From Voacanga thouarsii (lineage: Eukaryota > Streptophyta > Magnoliopsida > Gentianales > Apocynaceae), in contig JANUWF010001165.1 in assembly GCA_026120185.1 (NCBI GenBank), positions 2,852,001 to 2,916,000 on the forward strand: a stretch of DNA of 64,000 bases. The letters are read 5' to 3'. Below are positions 47,442 to 58,248 of this stretch, in pieces; the stretch's first letter is position 1; each line of letters opens with the position of its first letter. Position numbers and translations under genes: made by a program. The notes beneath the pieces were generated by a model that did not search any database, was not told the origin of the DNA, and saw nothing but the letters and a program-made list of their open reading frames with translations.

Positions 47442-48965
47442 TGATGCGTAAATTTTGGGTGTATAAAAACCATAAATAAATCCATCCCTTAGTCAAGTTT
47501 GAATTAAAACATTAATCCCAAAATATACATCTGAGTAAGTATACTTATCGCAAACACAGTATATAGAATTAACTAGTATCGATCCTAAACGGAACAAGTA
47601 CACACTAATCACTTTATATTCATTATTTAATAGGCCGAAATAAAGTGAGAAAATAATAAAAGAAAATAAAAAAATATATACAACTCAAGGTTGTATGAAT
47701 ATGTAATTTAGACAATTATCCTAGAAAACATGATAATAAACCAACTAGCAATTCTCTCAATTAATTATCATCTTAGCATCATGAAGGATTATAAAATAAA
47801 ATTCAATCATTTCCCAAGTCATGAATCTACTTAGATAAATTCCACTTCGTTTTCCAATCTATGGAATTACTATCTTTTGATTAATATTAACAGATTTGCC
47901 AATCAAGCTAACATAACCAAAACATGTATTAGACTCAATTCCTCATAAGTATGAAATTAGCTAATAACCCTTTGCTCAAGGTAAAATCAACTAATTTTTT
48001 ATTATTTAGTCCTATAATCTTAACTTCATTGCTCAAGTCTATTAAGATTAGATAAATACAAAATCAATACAATGAAACTCCTAACATCGTCATCCTAAGT
48101 TAATTAGAAGAACTCGCATCAATAACCAATGATAACAAGTAATCAAGCACCAAAGATGATAAAGATTTGATCAAATAACTAAATTAACACAAAACCATGA
48201 ATCTAAAATAATATTAAATTACAATAAAAACATTGAATACAACATTGTTTAAGAAAAAGAAAACAAAGATAAAATAAAGCACTCATAGACAAGCCTCTTT
48301 CTTCACCCTTGAAGACTCTGTTGAACAATCCTCCATGATTGAGTGAATTCCTCCTTTAATGAGTGATTGAAATTTATGTTCTTTGATCCACCTATCTCTC
48401 TCTCTCTCTCTCTCTTCCTTCTCTTTCATTTTCTCTTGCTTTTATAGGTCCCTTTGATGCTAAATTTGTTGCTTGAGGAAACTTGGCCGAGTAAGAATTA
48501 GAAAATATCAAAATCTTTGAAAAATTTCTAAATTTGTGCACAAGATTTTAGCTTTCCAGAGCGGGCCTGGTGTTGGACCTTCAACCCACCTGGTGCTAGG
48601 CACAATCTGTACTTCCTTAAGGTTTTTGCTTTATTTTCATCGGCCAAACAAAATGGACCCGACACCTAGTCTACTTGCCAAACCTGGTACCGAGTCTATT
48701 CTGTTTTATTCCTGAAAGTTGCTCGGTTTCCTCTGCTTGACCAAAATGGACCCTGTGCCTGGTCTATTGGCTGGGCTTGGCTGCAGGTGCATTTTAGAAT
48801 TGTTCACTTTTTGCTCGAATTTAACTCAAATCTGCACAAATTTGCTAAACCACTTTTTACAAGAAAAATGTCAAATTGGAAAGAATATGCCTAGTTATTA
48901 CAACAAATGTTTCTCAAAACAACCTCAAATAACAAGGAAAATAATTGTGATTTTAGCTCCTATCA
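47442..48965 (-). repeat. Athila/Tat-like element A2, 3' LTR
   Basis: This 1,524-bp LTR on the minus strand runs from TGATAGGAGC at 48965 to CGCATCA at 47442, the same family as A1's LTR. A TC microsatellite is at 48393-48415. It is preceded on its strand by a polypurine tract, so it is a 3' LTR. It inserted in C2's 5' LTR. Confidence 0.85.
48393..48415 (+). repeat. (CT)n microsatellite in A2 LTR
   Basis: About 11 CT units; A1's LTR lacks an equivalent of this length. Confidence 0.9.
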
Positions 48966-50581
48966 CATACCCCCACACTTGAACTTTTGCTTGTCCTCAA
49001 CAAAAACACTTTTATCAAGAAGACATAAGTTCTTTCTTATTCAAAAATTTTATTTACATAGAAAAGATTATAACTTCCCTTCAAATTTTTAGATAAAACT
49101 CTTGTTATTCACACCATTTGAAAATAATTCAAACTTTGAAACATTTTACAAGTTACCACAAAACACTTGAAGTCAAAATAATCAAGTGTATACCTTAGTC
49201 TAAAAAAATTATTTCACCACGCAAATTAAAATATAGATAACATGAATCACACAAGTCAAGCTATCTACCAACTTAAGTATTATGAATCCAAAAAGTGCAC
49301 AACTCAAGTTATGATATGAGGAAAGCACTCTAATTTTTTCTCAAAATTTCTTTCAATGACTTAGGGAATTGATACCCTCAAGTGTATGGATTTCTCTTCA
49401 TACACCGTATTAGCCCCCTTATAGTTATCACTCATCATGTTTCAACACTTTTCGTTTGCTTTTGGGAATTTATAGCCTCAAGAAAGTGGACTTCTCTTCA
49501 CTATTCGTATTGGCCCCCATAACAAGCAAAAATAATATTTTTTTTCTCATCTTCAAAAAGGAAGCAATCAACTCATTTTTTTAATTTTCAACTCACAAGA
49601 ATCTTCCACAATTTTTATATAATCTTTCCTCTCAAAGATCATTTATCAACTCACATTCCTCATCACAACTCAAAGTTAAGCAAAATTTAAACTCATAATA
49701 CAAGAGTTAGCCAATAAAATTTTCCTATATTCATCATGTGCTCCATAATCAAACTAGATAAGTCAAATAACATTCAAATACCAATGCATAGATTAATCAA
49801 AATTCTCAAGTCTTCACAATATCTTTTCCAATACACTAATTTAAAGAAAAAAAAAAATCCACCAAATGAATGAAAAAAAATCATATCCAAGAAAGAAAAA
49901 GAACTACAACCTTGCTTAACAATGAAACCACTGAAATTTAGAAAAATTTTCAAAAAATTTCACACAACATTGATATGAAAAATATCTCTTCAACACCATT
50001 CTCTCCACACTTAAACATTGTCCTCAATGGCCAAATATATAACAATAAAAGTATAGCTAAGAAGACCAAAATCAATAAAGAAGAAGAATAAAGTGAAGAA
50101 ATTGCTTCCATTACATCGTAGTGCCACCATGTTTGAATCTTACCACTAGGAGGAGTCATTATGAGAGCACCTAGTCAAAAAGAAACAAAACAAAGAGAAA
50201 CATAAAGCTAGAAAAAGAAGGTGAAAAGAAAATAAAAGAAAAGATACCAAAAAGCTAGTAAAGGTCATTAAGAGTAAAAAGAAAATAAATAATAGAAATA
50301 AAATAAAATACAAGGCTAGACTAGAAGTCAAGAGTCCTCCCCCTCATCATCATCATGAGAATCAGTGGCTATGCAACTCGAAAATGCTCCAGTAGATTGT
50401 TGGAACAAAGTGGCAAACTTGTGATCTTGAATATCCTAGCAGTGACAAATGTCTATAATAGAGTCGTGAAGCTGGAGGAGGATGGTCATTTGGCTCTCCA
50501 ATTGAGCTACTACTCGTGCCTCAAAATTAGTACACGAATAGAGCAAGTGGCGCAAGGGGCAAGTCTAATAGATGGCTCATT
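48966..50581 (-). mobile_element. A2 internal 3' region, non-coding
   Basis: Next to the LTR, the minus strand ends AAGTGTGGGGGTATG, the polypurine tract typical of Athila/Tat, preceded by the GAGGACAAGC motif also common there. The rest is AT-rich, with a short imperfect repeat (AGTGGACTTCTCTTCA-like, about 49379-49520). No env-like or pol reading is recognisable, and short ORFs here are unconvincing. It ends at 50582 where a LARD LTR starts. Confidence 0.65.
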
Positions 50582-51176
50582 TGTTGGGGAATAAGCCCTC
50601 TTAGACTACGTTTTTGATGTAAACATTGAATATTTTAATAAAAGAATTTATTCTTAGAATTTTTTTGTGAATTTACATTTTATTTGTACATAATTACGTT
50701 TGGAAAAGACCCATTGTGTTTAAGTAAATGGTCCATGTGAATGGTGGTCTTTTACAGTAAGGTATGGATCACGGGTTACTTAATACATAAATGTTTGTTC
50801 TTAACCGATTGATGAGAATGAGAATCTCATCATGTTTAGGTTATTGTGTTATGAATTCTAAATGGGGAATGGCTTACCTTTAGTTAGTGAGTAGTCCACT
50901 CACTTCATGACATAAGTGTATTTCAAATACGTAGAATAGGACTTGTAGTAGTGGTTTCTTAAAGTACTATATGGTAGAAACCTAGACTACTACTACTACA
51001 ACGTGGACTAGTACTCTACGACTTGAGTATGAGTTGGTCGTCTGACGAAGCTGGAAGTATGTACTTTGATATGTTTTAGTTGAGGTTCTATCGTATGACC
51101 AATGTACTTGCATATTGGGTATATGTGACTAGTTAGTTAAGATAAACTTGTACAAAATAGTTTCTATACTATATTG

Positions 51177-54100
51177 TGTGAAACCCCAGTCGAAACTAAC
51201 CTTAGAGTAAGGGGGTTGGGATGCATATCAAATTTTATTGCATGTTTGAATATATTTTTATATGATTTTATATGCTTTGGATTTATGTGTTATAGTCTCG
51301 GGGGCTTAATTTTGTTCATTGAGTAAGAATGGCAAAATGGTAATTTTTTCTTGAGGTGAAAATAGGGAGATAGCCTGAGGATTAAATAGAAAAAATATTT
51401 TAGAGAGAGAATAAAAATAAGAGATGTTGTGGTTTAGTGGTTAGAGCTTTGGAATTAATTCTTGAGGTTTTGGGTTCAAATTCCATCATTGGAGCTCTAG
51501 CACGATTAAATTTTATTTTTGCTTGGGAAGGTTAGATTTTCGTTCTTGAGTGCTCTAGAGAAGGGTAAAGGTGATGTCCTAGGGGAGACATGATAGGAGT
51601 ATCCTAATCCTACTTTTGTACCCTACAAAAATTCCTAAGGGAATTCATACCCTTCTTGATCCTTAGTTTTTCTTACTTCTGAATTTCTTAAGTTGTGCAA
51701 TTTATTCAAGCCAATTTCATTCTAGAAAAATTCCAGCAAAGTGTTGTGGCTTTGAAGGTTCAAAATGTCTGAGTGTAAGACATCTTATGGACCTAAAATG
51801 TGTAGGAGTTGGGGAAGGTTTCCAAGAGAATTAATCTCCATAGTGAACCTTCAAAACTCCACTCTAGCTATGTTCATTTCCTTCATGAAGTATTCTGGAA
51901 TTTTTTCAAGCTTCTTGTGCATGCGAAGTGTTGAGATTCTTAGCCATTATTCCCTCCCAAATGCTGCCAGAAAATGGCCCTCTTGACCAGTTTGAAACCT
52001 GAATTTTTCTAGCCAAATTCGGACTGCACAAATGCTGTTCAAAACCAGAAAAATTTCTGGGCAAAATCGCAGCATAGGTGAGCTTAAACCAGGCTGTTTT
52101 CTTCTAGTTTTCTCCTAGTCCTTAGCCACATTTTTCCTCCATAAAGAAGGCTAGAAACCAGACCTGAAAGACCTCTGAAGTCCCCTTCAAACCCTCTGCA
52201 ACTGACTGGAAAAATGGCAGCAAAAGCTGCCCATAAATTCCAGCACTTGCGAAATCCTATGCAGAATTTTTCCAGCCTTGCTTCATCTTCAGCCATGTCC
52301 GAAAACTTCCTCATCTTTCTGTCCAAACTTCTCTTGAACAGCCTTGAACTGAACTCCATTGTCTTCCCCAACCTTCTGCATGAAAAATCAGTCATGGCTG
52401 CCCCTAAAAATCTCCAACAATTACTCCAATCATGCCTTGATTGAAGACCAAAATTCCAGCATCCTAACATAGTAAACTTCCATAAAATATCCCTTAAACA
52501 ACCAGACCTTTCCTTCACCATTGTACTCCTTCTTTTCAGCCACCATTAAGCTTCTTCAACCAGCTTTCATCCAGTAAAAACACTGTGCAATCAGTCGGCC
52601 ATTACAGCTTCCAAAAGCTCTCCAATGATCAAAGATCTTCTTGCCATATTTAGTTTCCAAATTTGAATCCCTAAAATATTCTTTTAGAATTTCAACAACC
52701 AGCCTTTCCTTTTCCTCCCAAACTAGAAATTCAATTGCCCAAAACCTCTCAAACAATTCAGCACTCCCTCCTACATAAAAATTCGGCAGCTTCAAATCAA
52801 AATCTCTCCATTCTCTTCAACCTTCAAGCACATATAGAACACCAATAACACCTACTCACTTCTCTCGCCTAATACCACTCCAAACCACTTCAATCTTCTT
52901 CAGAAAAATTTCAAATTTCATCTACTCACTGTCGTGAATCCATTCATACCACTTTTAACATCAAACTCCAAAATCCAACTCTCTCTTTTGGATAAAAATC
53001 AGTATTTTTGTGAAGGCTCAAAGAACACTTTCAAGGTAAGTTTGTTCAATCAACTTCATCTCCACTAATCCTCAATCTCTAATGAATATATATGTGTATA
53101 AGCATGCTAATGGACTCTCTTCTTCTCTTCTCTCTCTGTCGCTCTCTCTCTCTCTTGGCCGAATACCCTCTCCCTCTTGGCCAAATGATTTCTTCACCAA
53201 TGGCCATGCTATCCTCATCTCCCTTGGACAAATCTAGTCTCCTAGGAGTTGAGATCCATTCGAAACTCCTCCAAGGTACTCATCAATCAAGTAAGCCTTT
53301 TCAACCCTCCTTTTAAATTCTGGATTCATGTCTCTAGGATAATATTGGTAGGAGATGGATTATGAATAGGATTTGAGCATGTATTGTTGTGATGAGTTGA
53401 GATTGAAGCATGAATAAATGTATGTATATGATTGAGATGGGAGTTATGCATGAGTTGATTATCTTAGTTGGTTGTATGGTGTTTTAGGGTTTAATGCATG
53501 TCTTCATATCGTAAGTAGTATTTGTGATCAAGTATGCTAGAGATTATGTCACCTATGGTGAATATGACTTATATTCATGTATGATTGTCAAAGCCATGAT
53601 TATGTTTATGCTAGTAGAGGTTGGATCATGCCTTGGTAAATTTAGATCTATGCTTTTATTCATGATTTGGATGATTTGATTAATTGAAGTGGAGTATATG
53701 TTCATGATTGTGGTTAGCAATAGAAATATGATCATGATCTAGTTGTCCCTAAGCTAATTTTATTTCATCAATAAAATATTTAATACTATAATTTTTGCTA
53801 GTAAATTCAAAAACCCTAGGAAGGTAGATTTGGATTATTATATATATAATAAGGACACCTTAGTCAAATAAATGATAGCTTTTATTAAAGAAATAAAATA
53901 TATAGATATTATATATAATAATAATATCAAATAAAGCCTTTTATATAAATAATCAAAATAAGTAAAAATATTAATTTTGTAAGTCTTATATTCATAAATA
54001 CCATTAAAATCTATTATCCTTCAATTATTATCTTTTAATCAAAACCTATTAAAATTTATTTATTATCCTTCAATCAAGACCCATTGAAATTCATTTTCAA

Positions 54101-55539
54101 TTAATTTTAGTTATCAATTATTTTTTAACAATTAATTATTAATAAATCATTATTTTACCTAATACCACCTAGGACTCTTCATCAAATAAACTCTAATTTA
54201 TTTTTAGCAAGATTTAAACCTTCAACTTATTAGTACCTATTTCCCAAAATACTAATTATTTTAAATATCAAATTAGACTTAGCTTATAAACCATTTTTAT
54301 TTATTATCTGGCCTTAAAGCTTGGGACACTAAGATCATGGTTGTAGTGAGTTGAGCTAGTTTTAATTGTGAATGTGGATTTTAGCTTGAGTTTGATTATG
54401 GTTTATATTTACCCTAGGCTAGGTTGGGTCGGCTGTTGAAGACCTTTATTTTATCGCAAGCTAAGGATCAGGTAAACTCCTACATAAAACCTGTTTGATG
54501 CAAAATGTTTATTATGGCAAGCCAAATGTAGAGTGCATGGACACTCATTTCTGTAAAGGAAATTGAGGATTATCTCCTGTCAAATTTCCGTGAAATAAAT
54601 TATTTGAAAATCAATAAGTAGATTTACTCAAACTCAAACTCTTTCTAAAACTGATTTTGACGAAAACTTTGGAAACCCTTAATTGCCATTTTCAAGTGAA
54701 ACTATGTTTTGTTTCTTTTTCCCCAAGTGGGGTAAGTTACGTTAAGTAATCAATAAGGGTGGACTGCTAGGACTAGTCTTTGAAGGGTTAGGGTGAGTCT
54801 CTCAGTAGGTGGCCACCTCTAAGGGGTAAGTCCTTCCGGGATAGGATGACAGTCCAAAAGGTCGTACCGGTCCGAGCTAGCAGTTTTGCAGTCAATTGAC
54901 TATGTGTTGTCGGAATGGACAACCGGTTGTTGTTTGGGTATAGAGAAGGAGGAGTATCTTGCCCGGTAGGCCAATCACCTACCTTTTGTCAGTCTGTACA
55001 AAGTGTGGCATTCTGACTGGTTATGGGGCCCAACGTGTGGTAACCCATGATCACTTTTTTTTTTGGGTGGTTGATTTTATTGAACATATATGATTGGAAA
55101 AGCCAAAACACCACTCTTGATTTTGACTATTGTTTATTGCTTGCTAGTATTTCTCTTACGAAGGTTTCACACTTTGCATTCACGAACTGTTTTCACAGGA
55201 TACTCAAAGCACACACGGACTTACTGAGATTTTTGTCTCATCACCATTTTTACCATGATTTCAGGTCGATCCTGCTGTGGGGATGAGTAGCTAGATATTG
55301 CCTGCCTTGGAAGATTTTTTTTCCCTGATATTTTATTTGTGTAATGCTTTGGGGAGTTGAGAGTGGATAATTTTTATTATAGATTTGATATTGGAATTCT
55401 TGGATTATAAAAAAATTTAAGTTTAAAGTATTATTTTTATCCTATTATTTTGATTGTGTGATCTAGTTATAAAGGCCCCTTGTCATTTGGACGGGGCAAC
55501 ATTTCTGGCCCTATCGGGCTTAGGTAGTGGGGTGTTACA
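51177..55539 (+). mobile_element. Solo LTR-T1, copy L1e
   Basis: This complete 4,363-bp LTR starts TGTGAAACCCC and ends GGGGTGTTACA. Flanks TATTG and TATCG are a 5-bp target duplication with one change, and the uninterrupted L2 copy reads TAGCG at this point. Donor-like TTCAAG|GTAAGT is at 53035/53036 (the best match to consensus in the window) and acceptor-like TTTCAG|GTCGATCC at 55264/55265. The AT-rich stretch between is intron-like. ORFs inside, including a 145-residue minus ORF at 52084-52521, show no family motif. Confidence 0.92.
51421..51494 (+). repeat. tRNA-like A/B-box module in L1e
   Basis: GGTTTAGTGGTTAGAGC followed by TTGGGTTCAAATTCCA, 244 bp from the LTR start. The T-arm (GGG over TCC around TTCAAAT) is best preserved here. 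Confidence 0.62.
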
Positions 55540-56776
55540 TATCGCCCCTTGTGGTTGTCTGAATTATCTAAATATCCAGGGCCTTAGGAAACATGACTTG
55601 AATGTTTGCTTTAGGGTAGCTTCCTTGGAAAGAAGAAATAATCCAGGAAGTCATGGATCATTAGACTAGAAGCCTAAAGATGGTAGATGTCATTTAAAGA
55701 GGTGTTAGTACATTTCTTTCTCTCAAATGCACGGTAATGTGTAGAGGAGAATTTTAGTTATTTCACCTATAGGTCGGAGACTTTGCTAACACGACATTGT
55801 TCTTGGGGCCAATATTTCCTTATGGTGATATTAGAAAATATTTGAAATGTAAAATACCGCTATTTATATAGCAAGGGTATTTTGGTTATTTTAGTAGCCA
55901 ATGCGGTGTGTCTTTTGGTCCCCAGTATAGACCATAAGTCCTAATTATATACAGGCTAAGGAATTGGTCTCAAATTAAATTAAATGGAATTTATTTTATT
56001 TAAGTAGCTTGATTTAATTATTGGGCTAGAATAAAATAAAGGTCCACACAGAGAGAGAATTAATTAAATTAGTTTGGTAGGTCAATTAATTGTTCAGGGC
56101 TTTGGCCCATTTGAATAATTAAAGATTGACTTGGGACTAAACTTATGCAGTTTTGTTAATTGGACTAGTTTATTTGAGCTGAAAAATTAATTATTTATTG
56201 GGCTATTTATTTGGTTCTGATTAGAATAATAAATTTGGTTCAAAAGGGTAAACTTAGAGTCCAATGGGTGAAATTCCTAAATATTAGCCTGGGATAAGTG
56301 TCATAGATATACTATGATTCTTTGAGGTTAACAAGTTTTTATGGGATTGGCAAATAAAATAAAAAAAAAATCGTGATAGAGGTGGAAAAACAAGACGCAC
56401 GTTTTTTGGCTTGGCAAGAATCCTTTTACCTCTCCAAAACTTCTTCTTTGGGTGCATCGTTGTTTGCTAGACAGAGAACTATTTTTCTTCCATTCCTTAG
56501 TCTTGTGAGTCTTCACCAAACATAGATTAGGCAGGCTATATATTGAAAGATCTAGAGGAAGTTTAGCATTCATATACATACACAAACGCAGTAGGAGGCC
56601 TATAGGAATCGCACCAGAGGTTTCCACCAGTGCACCTAGCCTAGTTCTCCACATATTCCAGTCCAGCCACGTTTGAGAAACAGAAGAGGTAAAGAAATCG
56701 CAATTTCAGCTACTTTTTTTTTTTTTTTTTGGTTCTTCTGTTCATTTGCTGTGATTCATTTACCTTTCAATCTTCA

Positions 56777-57345
56777 ATCGGTATTATAGCATGGAGATTT
56801 TGTGTAAATTGAATAAAACTGAACAGTTTTGTGTGATCGCACTGTGATCCTTCGCTAGTTTTTGGTATGGATAATCTCTCTGTTCACCTCACGAATTGAG
56901 GTTTAGGCTGATATGGAATTCACTATTTTTCTTTAGCAAATCGTGTAAGCCCAACGTTAATGGGTATAAGCGGTTGTTGGTTTTTGATTTCATTGATTTT
57001 GGGCTAAAATTTGAGAGCCAAGAGCCAGAAGTGACTTGCAGGAAAAAAAATTAGAGAAGAAATCTGCAGGAAGAAGACGCAGAAAAAAAACGAAGGAGAC
57101 ATACTGTTGCCAAGCCGCAAGCAGCCTTCTATGCTTGGAGCCGAGAGCAGCTTGGCTTAACGTATGATTGGCTAGGTGGAATTGCGACTTGCAATTGCAA
57201 ATCGCAATTTCTTCACAATTCTGATTGCACACGGGTCACACTGGAGTGGGTCGGCGAGCGGATCACAGTCTTGGATGGCCTACGAGGTGCTTGTTCAGTG
57301 CGGTGGGTGTTGTGGACCATAGTGCAGATAGGCCACATTCCAGTG
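56777..57345 (+). mobile_element. L2-family LARD (plus) PBS and internal region
   Basis: The PBS CGGTATTATAGC (56779-56790) is a three-base variant of the tRNA-Met site. About 200 bp matching L2's internal region follow, then sequence not shared with L2, including a 30-bp near-palindrome at 57180-57209. There is no coding. It ends at the E3 LTR fragment at 57346. Confidence 0.65.
57180..57209. repeat. 30-bp near-perfect palindrome
   Basis: It is centred on TTGCAATTGCAA, with arms AATTGCGA and TCGCAATT and a single mismatched pair (C at 57188 opposite A at 57201). It could form a cruciform or bind a dimeric factor, but no function is shown. Confidence 0.8.
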
Positions 57346-57416
57346 TGTAACACCCCGCTACCTAGGCCCCACAGGGCCGGGGATGTCGCCCCATCCAAAG
57401 GACAAGGGGTGTTACA
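57346..57416. repeat. 71-bp inverted LTR-T1 terminus with 11-bp inverted repeats
   Basis: It begins TGTAACACCCC and ends GGGGTGTTACA, a perfect 11-bp inverted repeat. The interior is the last ~60 bp of LTR-T1 in reverse (GGGGATGTCGCCCC, GGACAAGGGG). AGTG flanks both sides. This stands where E3's 4.3-kb 5' LTR should be, directly before its PBS. Confidence 0.8.
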
Positions 57417-57418
57417 AG

Positions 57419-57430
57419 TGGTATCATAGA
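57419..57430 (+). other. Primer-binding site of E3
   Basis: TGGTATCATAGA is a two-base variant of the tRNA-Met site, two bases after the LTR terminus. Confidence 0.75.
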
Positions 57431-57440
57431 GTAGGTTTAG

Positions 57441-57514
57441 GTAAATATTGATAGTAAATGTTCTATTTTGTTAAGTTCAAATCTTTTATCTAACTTATCT
57501 TGTTCATGCTGTAG
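57441..57514 (+). other. Possible leader intron of E3
   Basis: It starts AG|GTAAAT and ends in a branch-point-like TCTAACTTAT, a pyrimidine-rich run and CTGTAG|G. At 74 nt it is near the lower size limit of plant introns. Removing it would bring the 5' leader right up to the ATG at 57516. Seen only as motifs. Confidence 0.35.
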
Positions 57515-57515
57515 G

Positions 57516-57979
57516 ATGGTTAGAATGCTTAGAACCGCAAGGAAAGGGTAGCAGTGGCATCCTCCCATCCCTATCTGCCCCGAAGACCTGCTAGTGCCTC
57601 AGCCAATTTCGCAACCAATTATTCCCTTGGATTATAGCAGTGACGATGAGGTCCCGATCAATGAGCCACCCCCAATACCTGTGATAGACTTGGTTTCTGA
57701 TAGTGAAGATGAGGAGATTGATATGGAATATGTTCCCCACCCCCTAGCCCTGTAGTTGACTTGTCTGCTGATAGTGATGATCCGGGGGAGATAGATTATG
57801 AATCTCCACCTAGACCTTCCTTCATACCTCCACCCAACCAATTTGAGATCGGGGAGAGTTCTAGGCAACCTAGGAAAGAGCCAATGGATGGGTTTGCAAG
57901 TGGGGCTGGGATAGACTTTACTAAGAATTCTGGGGGATGGTTATATGAGGCCAACTTTGAAGATTCCGATGAGGATTAA
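57516..57979 (+). pseudogene. E3 leader ORF: acidic, proline-rich protein, broken
   Basis: Between PBS and gag an ATG at 57516 opens a frame of about 154 codons, with one TAG at 57549-57551 and one single-base frameshift in the C-rich run near 57737. It ends TAA at 57977-57979. The product is rich in Asp, Glu, Pro and Ser. It has three similar blocks, each a short aliphatic core followed by Ser and acids: IIPLDYSSDDE, PVIDLVSDSEDEE and PVVDLSADSDD. These resemble phospho-type SUMO-interaction motifs. I do not recognise a named family. Codon-like composition through 460 bp argues that it was once translated. It could also be an N-terminal Gag extension, but 270 bp of AT-rich spacer separate it from gag. 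Confidence 0.6.
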
Positions 57980-58248
57980 GGAGGCTAAATGCTGTTATGA
58001 TTGGGATGTTTTATTTACTGCTTTACATAAACTTCTATGCTAAGGATTTCATTCCTATTTACTGCTTTAATTTCCAATTTATGCAAATAAGGGTACTTGG
58101 GGTACTCTATGGTTTGAAAGAAATTTATATGCAATTCTTTATAGAAAACTTGCATATGATTTCCTTTTACTTAAATCTGACTGTGAATGCATGCTCAAAA
58201 TGTTTTAAACATTGAATGCATAAACTCATCATTTGGGTATAGTTTAGA

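Larger units (their letters stand above)
50582..56776 (+). mobile_element. L2-family LARD LTR (plus), split by LTR-T1
   Basis: It starts TGTTGGGGAATAAGCCC and ends TCTTCA just before the PBS at 56779. Its two parts, 50582-51176 and 55545-56776 (about 1,827 bp), align in order with the inverted L2 LTR (27651-25803). The first part covers the start up to TTCTATACTA. The second resumes at CGCCC..TGTGGTTGTCT and runs through the AT-rich middle. It is non-coding; the 108-residue minus ORF at 56328-56654 has no recognisable similarity. Confidence 0.85.

Noticed and set aside
52084..52521. 145-codon minus ORF inside solo LTR-T1 L1e
   Set aside because: The other LTR-T1 copies do not keep this frame, and no domain motif is visible; it is a chance ORF antisense to the LTR.
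56328..56654. 108-codon minus ORF as a possible host gene fragment
   Set aside because: It lies wholly in the L2-family LTR, antisense to it, with no recognisable domain.
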